64,000 bases of DNA from positions 186,001 through 250,000 of the forward strand of contig JAIUNI010000007.1 of assembly GCA_020161935.1 (NCBI GenBank), read 5' to 3'. Below the pieces are notes generated by a model. It was not told the DNA's origin. It saw nothing but the letters and a program-made list of their open reading frames with translations, and did no database searches. Shown one piece after another: positions 34,976 to 43,179 of this stretch (the first letter of the stretch is position 1; every line of letters begins with the position of its first letter). The translations under genes were made by a program, and so were the position numbers. The DNA is from Chloroflexota bacterium. Lineage in GTDB: Bacteria > Chloroflexota > Anaerolineae > Aggregatilineales > Phototrophicaceae.

Positions 34976-35314
34976 TTACTCTCGTTTTTGCTTATCGAGC
35001 CGTGCTTGCAAACGTGCTCGGATGCCAACCATTTCGGGGTGACGAGCTTCTACTTCATGTCGAACTTTTTCGGCGCGTTCTTCCCGTTGGTGGATATAGT
35101 GATCGACTTCTTCTTGGTGCCGCAGATAAAATGCGATCACATCATAAGTATCTGCCAATCCGAGGGCAGGATATGCAATAACGATTTCTTCTGCCGACAT
35201 CGACCGGTTGAACGCATTAACCACAGTATCGAGCGTAACCCGTGTACCACCTACACGGATGACACCATCACGCATTTCGATGGGTACAATCTCAGTTTGA
35301 GGAGTAGAAAACAT
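34976..35314 (-). CDS. DUF433 protein (probable antitoxin)
   Basis: 112 residues. VIRVGGTRVTLDTVVNAFNRSMSAEEIVIAYPALGLADTYDVIAFYL is the DUF433 winged-helix pattern (broken here by description: VGGTRVTLD, then SAEEIVIAYP, then TYDVIAFYL). The last 40 residues are a charged helix (REERAEKVRHEVEARHP) that could wrap the partner. It is first in the pair with the DUF5615 gene, as usual for antitoxins, and probably autoregulates. Confidence 0.8.
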   Translation of the reverse strand: MFSTPQTEIVPIEMRDGVIRVGGTRVTLDTVVNAFNRSMSAEEIVIAYPALGLADTYDVIAFYLRHQEEVDHYIHQREERAEKVRHEVEARHPEMVGIRARLQARLDKQKRE

Positions 35315-35388
35315 ATGTGGTACCTCAACTCATCAGGGCATACGACTAATCTAGTTTATCATCATTTCAAACCAGACTCCAACTTCCT

Positions 35389-35584
35389 AAATTTTGTGCA
35401 AATAAAGAGCCATGTGAGCGAAAAAGAATAGGTCACGAAAGGCGCGAAAAATGACAATGGCGAACAAGTGAGCAAGCTCTGGGACAACACTAGGCGAGGA
35501 TAGGGATTGTTGCAACTTCCAGTACCGTACCGCTTGCCGACCATTCGTGTCTCCCTCATTTCATCTCTAATTTGCACAAAATTT
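35389..35584. repeat. 196-bp segment bounded by exact 15-bp inverted repeats
   Basis: AAATTTTGTGCAAAT at 35389-35403 is the exact reverse complement of ATTTGCACAAAATTT at 35570-35584. No target-site duplication is visible outside. It could be a MITE-like remnant or a pair of operator sites. Confidence 0.45.
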
Positions 35585-35660
35585 GGTAGCACCGCACTAA
35601 ACGGTGGAAATTCATTTTGTGTCTATTTCATCGCAAAATGAACCATAAAAGTCTTTAAAG

Positions 35661-35699
35661 TCCCTCGCCCTGAGGGAGAGGGATTTAGGGTGAGGGCTT
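35661..35699 (+). repeat. Repeat D copy
   Basis: TCCCTCGCCCTGAGGGAGAG followed by GGATTTAGGGTGAGGGCTT; near-identical to 38613-38652. Confidence 0.75.
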
Positions 35700-35834
35700 A
35701 AAATAATCATCCACCACTTAAAGTAGTCCTACCCAAAATTTACGCGCTTGACAATTTAGACTTTTTGTTCTACACTGATTCTATAAACGATTTCGCCTGT
35801 AGACAGACCATAACATCATCAAATGTCAGTCTGA

Positions 35835-35861
35835 CACTGACGACACTGACGACACTGACGA
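35835..35861 (+). repeat. Tandem 9-mer (CACTGACGA) x3
   Basis: Three exact copies in a row, preceded by the small inverted repeat GTCAG-t-CTGAC. Confidence 0.8.
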
Positions 35862-36154
35862 CATTTCCGACATAAACCGCTTTTGCCTTAAGCGAATGAC
35901 TGCCGACTAAAGACTATTGACTACTAAATGGCGCTCTACTGCCGCCGCCGCCACTGCCGCCACAAAATAGACTCTCGCAGTTGCAGTATTCGCAGCTTTT
36001 CGCAGTTGCTCGCTCAAAAGTTGCAAATGTCGCGATTCTCAACTGCAACAACAGCATCAACAGCAACATTTCACCGCTGCTCATTCAGAATCTTCGAAAA
36101 TCGACGTTCTGAATTTGACGAATTTGAAGCATTTTCCGAATATTGGAGGCAGCA

Positions 36155-36562
36155 ATGACAGCAGGTAGCGGCACCAAACAAGACCCGTGGCAGCTAAAAA
36201 CCCCACCCGGCACATCCGAATACACCATGTATAAGGACGAAACCCACGACCCGCCGATCCTCGTCTGCACCGTCGGCAAAACCGTCCTGCACTACGACCT
36301 ACGCGCCATCAACGACCTGCACGCGATGCTCAAAAAGCACGGCGATTGGATGGAACTTGGCAGCGCCGACGAGCAAAAGGACGCGAAAGAAGGCACGGTC
36401 GAAGCGTGGGGTCGCTCATCGGATAACCCGGTCGGCGGTTGGTACGGCCTCAAAAAAGGCTATCGCGGTCGCTTCGGCATGTACATGCCCCCGCTGATGG
36501 AAGCCCTCGGCCTCGTGGAACTCGAACACAACGCCAAAGGCAACCGGATGCGTGCCAAATAG
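36155..36562 (+). CDS. Conserved hypothetical protein (DUF6855-like)
   Basis: 135 residues; ATG at 36155 with GGAGG five bases upstream. It begins TAGSGTKQDPWQLKTPPGTS, then a compact alpha/beta body with VCTVGKTVLHYDLRAINDLH and a Gly/Tyr/Arg-rich end (GGWYGLKKGYRGRFGMYMPP). I recall similar proteins of about this length annotated only as hypothetical; no catalytic motif is apparent. It is isolated between repeat-filled gaps. Confidence 0.75.
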   Translation: MTAGSGTKQDPWQLKTPPGTSEYTMYKDETHDPPILVCTVGKTVLHYDLRAINDLHAMLKKHGDWMELGSADEQKDAKEGTVEAWGRSSDNPVGGWYGLKKGYRGRFGMYMPPLMEALGLVELEHNAKGNRMRAK

Positions 36563-36590
36563 CAAACGTTGCAGCAGCAAACGTTGCAGC
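36561..36590 (+). repeat. Tandem 15-mer x2 at a stop codon
   Basis: AGCAAACGTTGCAGC occurs twice in succession; the first copy supplies the last two bases of the TAG stop of the preceding gene. Confidence 0.7.
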
Positions 36591-36713
36591 AGCGAACCCT
36601 GTTAATTGCTGCTGCAAAATAACTTTGATAACTAACGAATCTCGTATGCTAACCGCTTGGCCTTCTCCGCCTTCACTTGGCGCGCTTGGCGATTCGTCTT
36701 ATCTTGTATTGTT

Positions 36714-36780
36714 ACTCAGTACTCGGCACTCAGTACTCGGTACTCAGTACTCGGCACTCAGCACTCAGTACTCAGTACTC
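36714..36780 (+). repeat. Tandem array of a 7-mer (ACTCAGT/ACTCGGC)
   Basis: About nine and a half 7-bp units of the form ACTC(A/G)G(T/C) run from 36714 to the last base before the SDR stop codon at 36781. Confidence 0.8.
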
Positions 36781-37551
36781 CTAAATACTCCCCAGCGTCA
36801 CCCCACCGTCCACCACAAACACCTGCCCTGTCGCGAACCCGGACGCGCCCGAAGCCAAGTACACCGCCATCCCCGCGATGTCGTCCGGCTGACCGATGCG
36901 CCCCACCGGTGTCCGGTTCACAATCTCGCCCAGCAAATCTTCGTTCGCCCAGATCGCGCTCGCGAACTTGGTCTGCACCAACCCCGGCGCTATCGCGTTC
37001 ACCTGAATATTTTCGCTCCCCAGCTCCATCGCCAACGTCTGCGTCAGGTTAATCATCGCCGCCTTCGTCATGCTGTAGATGCCCTGCATCCGCCCCGGTC
37101 GCAGCCCGTTAATCGAGGCCACGTTGATGATCTTCCCGCCGCCCTGCGCCTTCATGTGCTTAACCACCGCCTGCGTCAGCCACACATTGCCCATGATGTT
37201 GACCTCAATCGTCTTCTGCCACAGGCTGTCCTCGGCTTCCAATAACGTGCCAAAATGGGGGTTCGTCGCCGCGTTGTTCACCAGAATATCCACCCGCCCG
37301 AACGCCTCCACCGCCGCCTGTACCAACCCTTGCAAGGCTTCCTTCTGCCCGTTGTGGGCGGCTATCGCCAGCGCCGTGCCGCCCTTCTCGGTGATGCCCT
37401 GCGCCACCACGTCCAGCCCTTCCTGCTTCCGGCTGCTCATGACCACCTTCGCGCCCTGTTCCGCGTAACGCTCGGCGATGGCCTGCCCGATCCCGCGTGA
37501 TGCGCCCGTAACAATCGCCACCTTCCCGGTCAAATCAAATAAGTTTGCCAT
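36781..37551 (-). CDS. Short-chain dehydrogenase/reductase (FabG-like)
   Basis: 256 residues from the ATG at 37551, which has GAGAGG six bases upstream. Cofactor motif TGASRGIGQA, structural NNAATNP, catalytic Ser in NVASINGLRPG, and YSMTKAAM with Tyr and Lys. RK at the end of the second strand (MSSRKQEG) suggests NADP(H). The C-terminus (ATGQVFVVDGG) is typical of FabG-type homotetramers. Substrate unknown; the family includes acyl and sugar alcohol dehydrogenases. It is divergent from the KynB-like gene. Confidence 0.92.
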   Translation of the reverse strand: MANLFDLTGKVAIVTGASRGIGQAIAERYAEQGAKVVMSSRKQEGLDVVAQGITEKGGTALAIAAHNGQKEALQGLVQAAVEAFGRVDILVNNAATNPHFGTLLEAEDSLWQKTIEVNIMGNVWLTQAVVKHMKAQGGGKIINVASINGLRPGRMQGIYSMTKAAMINLTQTLAMELGSENIQVNAIAPGLVQTKFASAIWANEDLLGEIVNRTPVGRIGQPDDIAGMAVYLASGASGFATGQVFVVDGGVTLGSI

Positions 37552-37654
37552 GTCCCTCTCCAATGCGAATTTTAGGCTCATATGGTCGCTGTCAAATCTG
37601 CTAGACTGTAAACTGATAACTGTTGACTGACAACTACTTACTGGAGACTGTTCC

Positions 37655-38278
37655 TTGATCTACGACATCACCCGCCCCGTTACCCCGAACCTGCACGTCT
37701 GGCCCGGCGACACCACCTACAGCGTAAAACCACTCGTCAAAATCGCCGAAGGCGGTTCGGTCAACCTCGTGACGCTGGAAATTAGCGCCCACACCGGAAC
37801 CCACGCCGATGCCTACTACCATTACGAAGCCAATGGCGAACACCCTATCGACATGCCCCTCGACTCGTACATCGGGCGTGCTAAGGTCGTCACCGTCACC
37901 CGCCGCGATGGTGGCCTGCTCCCCTCAGATTTTGCCCACGTTGACCTCACTGGCGCGGAACGGCTGCTCATCCACAGCCACGTCAGTGACCTGCCCGATG
38001 ACCAATGGCCGACCGGGTTTCCCTACCTCAGTGTCGAACTGATCGAGTGGCTGCACGGCTTGGGCATCGTCCTTATAGGACTCGATTCCCCTTCCGTAGA
38101 CGACTTTAATAGTAAAGAATTGTTATGCCACCACGCGCTGAACAGGTATAGAATGGTCAATATAGAAACGCTTCAACTGCGTGGTGTGCCGGATGGGGAT
38201 TATGAACTCGTCGCGCTGCCACTCAAACTCGACTTGGCCTGTGCCTCACCTGTTCGGGCGATCTTACGCGCATTGTAA
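37655..38278 (+). CDS. Cyclase-family metal hydrolase (kynurenine formamidase-like)
   Basis: 207 residues starting with TTG at 37655, which follows GGAG by 8 bases; no ATG is available near the domain start. The metal-binding motif HTGTHADAYYH (His46, His50, Asp52, His56) defines the cyclase/KynB family, which hydrolyses N-formylkynurenine or arylformamides. DITRPVTPNLHVWPGDT and DSPSVDDFNSKELLCHHAL are also typical. No other tryptophan-degradation gene is nearby, so the substrate is open. Confidence 0.9.
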   Translation: MIYDITRPVTPNLHVWPGDTTYSVKPLVKIAEGGSVNLVTLEISAHTGTHADAYYHYEANGEHPIDMPLDSYIGRAKVVTVTRRDGGLLPSDFAHVDLTGAERLLIHSHVSDLPDDQWPTGFPYLSVELIEWLHGLGIVLIGLDSPSVDDFNSKELLCHHALNRYRMVNIETLQLRGVPDGDYELVALPLKLDLACASPVRAILRAL

Positions 38279-38290
38279 GGAGGAAACACG

Positions 38291-38605
38291 ATGCAAGGGA
38301 CATCATTACTCATATTTGCGGTTTTCGCGCTCGTCCTCGCGGGAATGTACTTATCCATTCGCCGGAGTTGGTTCTCGCCCATGCTGACGGCAGCCGTTGG
38401 CATCGGCCTCAGCATCATTCTAATGGTGCTGGTATCCCTCGCCCAGAACAACCTGCCCATTCAGGCGGTCATCGTCGGTGTGCTGCTGGGCGGCGTGTTC
38501 AGTGGTATCACACTCGTCGCCGCGTGGTACTTCCACTCGCAGGAGCTACAGGCCAACTACCCCAACACCGAAGAAGCCTACCAATCAGACGAAACCCCAA
38601 GCTAA
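38291..38605 (+). CDS. Small membrane protein, unknown
   Basis: 104 residues with three hydrophobic helices (LLIFAVFALVLAGMYLSI, MLTAAVGIGLSIILMVLVSL, AVIVGVLLGGVFSGITLVAAW) and a polar C-terminal tail. AAGGAGG precedes the ATG, and it lies 12 bp after the cyclase gene, so the two are co-transcribed. No family recognised. Confidence 0.75.
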   Translation: MQGTSLLIFAVFALVLAGMYLSIRRSWFSPMLTAAVGIGLSIILMVLVSLAQNNLPIQAVIVGVLLGGVFSGITLVAAWYFHSQELQANYPNTEEAYQSDETPS

Positions 38606-38612
38606 CAGCAAG

Positions 38613-38652
38613 TCCTTCGCCCTGAGGGAGAGGGATTTAGGGTGAGGGTGAA
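38613..38652 (+). repeat. Repeat D copy
   Basis: TCCTTCGCCCTGAGGGAGAG then GGATTTAGGGTGAGGGTGAA, between two converging genes. Confidence 0.75.
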
Positions 38653-38673
38653 TATCAAACCCTCACTACAACT

Positions 38674-39342
38674 TCACTTCTTCGGTATCCGCGCCAGCAC
38701 GGGCAAACCCATCGCCTCAACCTGTTCCTTGCGGTAGACAAACGGGTCGAGATATTCCCACAGGAACGCCAGCGCGATACCCGCCAGCAGCGCCAAACCG
38801 ATGCGGATAAACGGCTCAAAGCGGTTCGCAATCGCGGGCGGCGCGGGGGCAGTCACCGGCGCGTCGAGGAACGTCACGGCTGCCGACTGCCCGCCCAACT
38901 GCGGGAAGTAAGCCTGTGCGCGGTTCATCAGCACGTCCATCGCCGCCTGTGTGATGCGCTCTAGCCCCGCCTCATCAGGGTAAGCCAGAACAAGCTGCCC
39001 GACGCTGCGCTTGTTATCCGCCGCCACGCCCAGCGCCGCCATATCAAGGTCACTCACCTGCTGCCCGATTTCGTCCTTAAACGTGCCGCTGCGTACCCAG
39101 TCGGTCAGCGCGTTCACGGCTAACTCAGAAGCCAACCATACGTCCTGATAATCTCCATCGCGCGGGGTGACGTTCGCCGCCGACTGCGAAGCCGTGTAGC
39201 GCAGGGTCACGCTGAAGCCGCCGCCCGCCGTCGAGCGTTCCCGCAGCCACTGTGGGATAACAACCGCCGCTACCACCACGACCGGAATAACCACCAACCA
39301 CCAGCGCCGGAGCAGTACTCGAAAAAACAAAATCAGTTCCAT
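38674..39342 (-). CDS. Second Wzz/YveK-like chain-length protein
   Basis: 222 residues. A helix near the N-terminus (WWLVVIPVVVVAAVVIPQWL), a 140-residue extracytoplasmic domain, and a second helix (IGLALLAGIALAFLWEYLD) followed by YRKEQVEAMGLPVLARIPKK, the cytoplasmic end shared with the protein at 28542. The similarity is in topology and the VLA(A/R)IP end rather than overall sequence. No BY-kinase gene is adjacent. It ends the minus-strand polysaccharide operon that starts at rmlD. Confidence 0.82.
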   Translation of the reverse strand: MELILFFRVLLRRWWLVVIPVVVVAAVVIPQWLRERSTAGGGFSVTLRYTASQSAANVTPRDGDYQDVWLASELAVNALTDWVRSGTFKDEIGQQVSDLDMAALGVAADNKRSVGQLVLAYPDEAGLERITQAAMDVLMNRAQAYFPQLGGQSAAVTFLDAPVTAPAPPAIANRFEPFIRIGLALLAGIALAFLWEYLDPFVYRKEQVEAMGLPVLARIPKK

Positions 39343-39343
39343 A

Positions 39344-39547
39344 TTAGTCGTTTACCTGTTCATATCGCAGGGTGTTTACGTAGTCTTGTGCATCTACCCC
39401 ATTTAATAAACCCTTGCCGATGCCTTGAAATTCCAACATTCGATGTTCTTTCACTTCATCAAGTGAATCAGAAATAATCATCATGAGTGTTTTGCGCTCA
39501 TCTACGGATAGGTGCTGAATTTCTTCGATAATTTCTTGGAAGGTCAT
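39344..39547 (-). CDS. Small antitoxin-like protein
   Basis: 67 residues from the ATG at 39547 (GGAG upstream). It begins MTFQEIIEEIQHLSVDERKT, the helical start seen in many short DUF/antitoxin proteins of this kind (predicted addiction-module components). No toxin gene follows: the next gene, one base downstream, is the Wzz-like protein. It may be an orphan antitoxin or a regulator. Confidence 0.6.
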   Translation of the reverse strand: MTFQEIIEEIQHLSVDERKTLMMIISDSLDEVKEHRMLEFQGIGKGLLNGVDAQDYVNTLRYEQVND

Positions 39548-39569
39548 AATAGTCTCCACTAGCTTCCAA

Positions 39570-40691
39570 TCATTTTACACCAACACGCTTGGCTGCTTGA
39601 AAGTTCTGCCACTGCGTATCCACGAACGCCGAAATCTGCTCATTAAAGACTCGCGTATCAAACTGTAACGCATGTCGCCGGATCCCGTCAGGATTATACC
39701 GTGTCGCGTCAAACCCCTGCATGACGTTTACCAGACTGTCCACCGTCAGTTCGTTGAATAACTCGCCCGTCTGTCCGGGTATCACCGTATCCAACGCGCC
39801 ACCCGCGCCGTAGGCAATCACGGGTCGCCCCGCCGCCTCGGCTTGTACGGGCGTAATCCCGAAGTCCTCGAAGCCGGGGAACAGGAACGCCTTGCACCGC
39901 GCCATGAGCGTTGGCAGTTCGTCATCCGGCACATAACCGAGGAACTCGACCGTCGGCCCCGCCATCGCCCGCAGCCGTTCCATGTCGCGCCCCTTGCCGC
40001 CGATCTTGAGCTTCACACCCAAGCGCGTCGCCGCTTGCACTGCCAGATCAATCCGCTTGTACGGGATCAACCGCGACACGATCAGGTAATAATCCTCAAC
40101 CTCGCTGGCTGGCACAGGTTGAAAACGGGTTGTATCCACCGGTGGGAAGATAATCACCGAATCGCGGTCGTAATAACTCTTGATGCGCTGCTGAATATCG
40201 CTCGAAATGGCGATAAAGTGCTGTACCCGCTGTGCCGCCGCATAATCCCAGCGCTTCAACCCCGCCACCAACGGGCGCAGCCCCGCGAGAACCGCCTTCC
40301 CTAAGCCCTCACGCGCGACATAATTCTCAAGCTGCCACACATAGCGCGTCGGCGCGAGGCAGTAGCAAATATGCAGCGTATTGTCGCCAAATTGGAAGCC
40401 GTGGCAGAAGCCACTCTTATTGCTCAACACCACGTCATAATCGGAGAGATCGAGCTTGCCCCAGCCCAACGGATACATCGGCAGATACGGCTGATGATGT
40501 TGGTGGATACCCGGCAGCTTATCCAGCCACAGCGTTCGAATATCCCATTGTCGGTAGTGGGGGGGCATCAGTTCCGGCGCATAGATGCTCGTGTAAAGGG
40601 GAGTATCAGGATACAGATTCACCAGTGTATCCAGCACATCTTCCGCGCCGCCGATCTGGTTCAGCCAATCATGGACGAGTGCCAGCTTCAC
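39570..40691 (-). CDS. Glycosyltransferase family 4
   Basis: 373 residues, GT-B fold. MKLALVHDWLNQIGGAEDVL is the acceptor-domain start with the GGAE loop; YLIVSRLIPYKRIDLAV begins the donor domain; FPGFEDFGITPVQAEAAG contains the E-x7-E pair. Close in style to WbaZ/WcaI-like mannosyl or related transferases of surface polysaccharides. Its ATG overlaps the rnhB stop by 4 bp. Confidence 0.92.
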   Translation of the reverse strand: MKLALVHDWLNQIGGAEDVLDTLVNLYPDTPLYTSIYAPELMPPHYRQWDIRTLWLDKLPGIHQHHQPYLPMYPLGWGKLDLSDYDVVLSNKSGFCHGFQFGDNTLHICYCLAPTRYVWQLENYVAREGLGKAVLAGLRPLVAGLKRWDYAAAQRVQHFIAISSDIQQRIKSYYDRDSVIIFPPVDTTRFQPVPASEVEDYYLIVSRLIPYKRIDLAVQAATRLGVKLKIGGKGRDMERLRAMAGPTVEFLGYVPDDELPTLMARCKAFLFPGFEDFGITPVQAEAAGRPVIAYGAGGALDTVIPGQTGELFNELTVDSLVNVMQGFDATRYNPDGIRRHALQFDTRVFNEQISAFVDTQWQNFQAAKRVGVK

Positions 40692-41350
40692 ACCGCTACC
40701 CCACCGGACAAATTACGAACGGGTGCGAACGTCCGGCGGTGTTCCGCGCTCGCGCCGTGCTGGCGCAGTGCCGCGAGGTGCCGCACCGTGCCGTAGCCCT
40801 TATGCTGCCCGAAGTTATAATGTGGAATCGTGTCGTCAAGCTGGCGCATATAATCGTCCCGCCACACCTTCGCCAGCACACTCGCCGCCGCGATGCTCAA
40901 GGAGAGCGAATCACCCCGTACCATGCTCTGATACGGCACATGCGTCAGATCATCCCACTTGATTGAATCCAGCAGTAGATAATCCGGCTGGACATCCAGC
41001 GCAGACATGGCGCGGTTCATCGCCAGCAGCGTCGCCCGTACAATGCCGTGTTCGTCAATTTCGCGGCTGGTCGCGCTTCCGGTCGCCCAGCTCACCGCCG
41101 TCTGCTTGATGTTCTCCGCCAATCGTTCCCGTTGGCGGGGTGTCATCTGCTTACTGTCGCGCACACCTTCCAGCACCGTCAACAGATCATCACGGTCATG
41201 CGGCAAGCATACCGCCCCCGCTGCCACCGGCCCCGCCAGTGTCCCACGCCCGACCTCATCAATACCCACTACGTACCGGCAGCCGACCGTCCAACAGGCG
41301 TGTTCGTTGTACAGCCCCGCCGTCACACTAGCGCGTTTCTCGTTTGGCAT
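40688..41350 (-). CDS. rnhB: Ribonuclease HII
   Basis: 220 residues from the ATG of MPNEKRASVT at 41350. YVVGIDEVGRGTLAGPV carries the DEXGRG motif (Asp31, Glu32), and LLLDSIKWDD and SIAAASVLAKVWRD supply the other acidic and conserved residues. It removes ribonucleotides from DNA. It overlaps the glycosyltransferase genes on both sides (23 bp upstream, 4 bp downstream), so it is carried in a polysaccharide operon. The 40-residue segment following the domain (RHLAALRQHGASAEHRRTF) is the usual C-terminal helix. Confidence 0.95.
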   Translation of the reverse strand: MPNEKRASVTAGLYNEHACWTVGCRYVVGIDEVGRGTLAGPVAAGAVCLPHDRDDLLTVLEGVRDSKQMTPRQRERLAENIKQTAVSWATGSATSREIDEHGIVRATLLAMNRAMSALDVQPDYLLLDSIKWDDLTHVPYQSMVRGDSLSLSIAAASVLAKVWRDDYMRQLDDTIPHYNFGQHKGYGTVRHLAALRQHGASAEHRRTFAPVRNLSGGVAV

Positions 41351-42080
41351 AGACACCCCAGAACCAATTCCGACGAATTTGCCAGATCTCCACCAACAAA
41401 TTGAGCGAGTCACCGATTAACCGCATCCGGCTGTCGGCATCAAAGTACCACGTAATCGGCACCTGTTTAATTTTATACCCGCGCTTCTTCGCCACAAACA
41501 GCAGCTCAATATCGAAGCCGATACCGACCATCTGCTGTACACGGAACAAATCCTCAGCGGCTTCGCGGCTGAACATTTTAAAACCGCACTGGGTATCTTC
41601 AAACCCGTTGACGGCCGTCAGCTTAATAATCAGGTTATTCACCCGCCCGATGAAGTGTCGTAATGCCGGTTCGCCCACGCGGTTCGCGCCCTTACCCTCG
41701 CGGCTCGCGATGATGATGTCCGCGTCGCCAGTCTGCGGGGGTAAAAACTGGGGCAGGTCGTCAATCCGCATCGAAAGGTCAGCATCACAGATGAAGCGAA
41801 AGTCGCCCTTCGCCACCAGCATCCCCTCTTTGACCGCCAACCCCTTCCCACGCACCGCCGCCTCGATCACCCGCACATACGGGTGTGTCGCCGCGAACGC
41901 TTGCGATACCTCAACCGTCCGGTCGGTGCTGCCGTTCTCGACGATAATCACTTCCGCCTCATACGGCTGTGTCTTGAGGAAGGCATCGATTTGTTCAAGG
42001 CTGGGGGGTAAACGGAATTCTTCGTTGTGTGCTGGGATGACAATCGACAGCAGCGGCGGTTTTTGTTCGCTCAATTCCAT
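41328..42080 (-). CDS. Family 2 glycosyltransferase, polyprenyl-phosphate glucosyl/mannosyltransferase-like
   Basis: 250 residues from the ATG at 42080, which has AAGGA at good spacing; a GTG at 42110 is possible. SIVIPAHNEEFRL opens a GT-A fold; CDADLSM is the DxD region; GFEDTQCGFKMFSREAAE matches the ALG5/dolichyl-phosphate glucosyltransferase group. No C-terminal membrane helices are present. It probably loads a sugar onto a lipid phosphate for use outside the membrane, where GT-C proteins such as 57547 and 59148 could use it (inference). Confidence 0.88.
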   Translation of the reverse strand: MELSEQKPPLLSIVIPAHNEEFRLPPSLEQIDAFLKTQPYEAEVIIVENGSTDRTVEVSQAFAATHPYVRVIEAAVRGKGLAVKEGMLVAKGDFRFICDADLSMRIDDLPQFLPPQTGDADIIIASREGKGANRVGEPALRHFIGRVNNLIIKLTAVNGFEDTQCGFKMFSREAAEDLFRVQQMVGIGFDIELLFVAKKRGYKIKQVPITWYFDADSRMRLIGDSLNLLVEIWQIRRNWFWGVYAKRETR

Positions 42081-42110
42081 CCTATCCTTAACAATGCGCT
42101 CGGCTGTCAC

Positions 42111-43106
42111 TTAAAACTGTGGCGGCCAAAGCATCGCCTCTAATTCGTTAATCGGTGTCGTGCGTGCGGCTTGGATCGCGCGTCGTTTGCGCCATGCGCG
42201 GGGGATCTGCCACACGCCCGCCCACATCCCGCGTAAACGCGCCCGTGCCGCCGCGCCGCGCCATGCTCGTGCGGCTTCCAGCGCCAGCTTGAACTGCGCC
42301 CGCAGCACCTTCGAACCGTACTTGCGCCACAACGCGGTCGGGTAATTCTTGACGAGCACAAAAATCAGGTTCCGCCCGTCATAATAACTCGCCGTCACCC
42401 CGCCGCCTGTAGCCGACAAATGATGGTACACGATGGCTTTAGGTGTGTAAAGACAGCGCCAACCACGGAGCTGCGCCCGCCACGCCAAATCCATATCTTC
42501 CAGCGAGAAAAAGAAATCGTCGTCTAAGATACCGATCTGGTCGAGCATCGTCTTACGGTAAGCCGACGACCCACCACACGCGCTGAACACGTAGTCCTCG
42601 CGGTCGAACTGTCCCTCGTCCGCCTGCCACACGCCGCGGTTCCCCGCCCGACCATCCACCGTGAAGTAATCCCCCGCCGTGTGGATGTGGTCACGCTTGT
42701 CGAACAGCAGCATCTTGCTCGCCACAATCCCGATTTCGCCGTGTCGGGTAAACGCCTCAATGACCGCCGCCGCCCAGCCCTCGTCCACTTCGGTGTCGTT
42801 GTTGAGCAGGGAGATATAGTCGCCGGTCGCCGCCCGTATACCCGCGTTACACGCCCCCGTAAACCCGCGATTTTCCGGTAGCTGCACCACCTTCACCACC
42901 GGATACCGCTCGGCGATCAACGCTTGCGATCCGTCCGTCGACGCATTATCCGCCACGATCACTTCAATATGCGGGTAGGTCTGCCGGTTGAGCGCATCCA
43001 AACACGTAGGCAAAAACGTCCCGCCATTCCAATTCGGAATGATGACCGATAAAAGTGCTGAGTGCTGCGGCTGCTGTTGATTGTTTTCCAACTTAATTTT
43101 CTTCAA
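42111..43106 (-). CDS. Family 2 glycosyltransferase (rhamnosyltransferase-like)
   Basis: 331 residues. ALLSVIIPNWNGGTFLPTCL opens the GT-A fold; ADNASTDGS and LLNNDTEVDEGW are the nucleotide and metal-binding segments; ACGGSSAYRKTML and DDFFFSLEDMDLAWR give the catalytic ED. This arrangement is typical of WbbL-like rhamnosyltransferases. It lies next to rmlD, 73 bp away, supporting dTDP-rhamnose as donor (inference). A basic C-terminus (AWRKRRAIQAAR) may bind the membrane. Confidence 0.9.
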   Translation of the reverse strand: MKKIKLENNQQQPQHSALLSVIIPNWNGGTFLPTCLDALNRQTYPHIEVIVADNASTDGSQALIAERYPVVKVVQLPENRGFTGACNAGIRAATGDYISLLNNDTEVDEGWAAAVIEAFTRHGEIGIVASKMLLFDKRDHIHTAGDYFTVDGRAGNRGVWQADEGQFDREDYVFSACGGSSAYRKTMLDQIGILDDDFFFSLEDMDLAWRAQLRGWRCLYTPKAIVYHHLSATGGGVTASYYDGRNLIFVLVKNYPTALWRKYGSKVLRAQFKLALEAARAWRGAAARARLRGMWAGVWQIPRAWRKRRAIQAARTTPINELEAMLWPPQF

Positions 43107-43135
43107 CGAAGGAACTGATTATGCGTGTTTGAAGC

Positions 43136-43174
43136 CTTCCCCTGTTACTACGGGGGAGGGTTGGGTAGGGGTTT
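43136..43174 (+). repeat. Repeat D relative
   Basis: CTTCCCCTGTTACTACGGGG followed by GAGGGTTGGGTAGGGGTTTT; a diverged member of the family between two minus-strand genes. Confidence 0.55.
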
Positions 43175-43179
43175 TGTTC

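Larger units (their letters stand above)
35315..36154. other. Gene-free 840-bp stretch with several repeats
   Basis: No credible gene; the longest frames are low-complexity. It holds a segment bounded by 15-bp inverted repeats (35389-35584), a repeat D copy (35661-35699), three 9-bp tandem repeats (35835-35861), and a Pro/Ala-type CCGCCGCC block near 35940. The GGAGG ribosome site of the next gene ends it. Confidence 0.6.
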
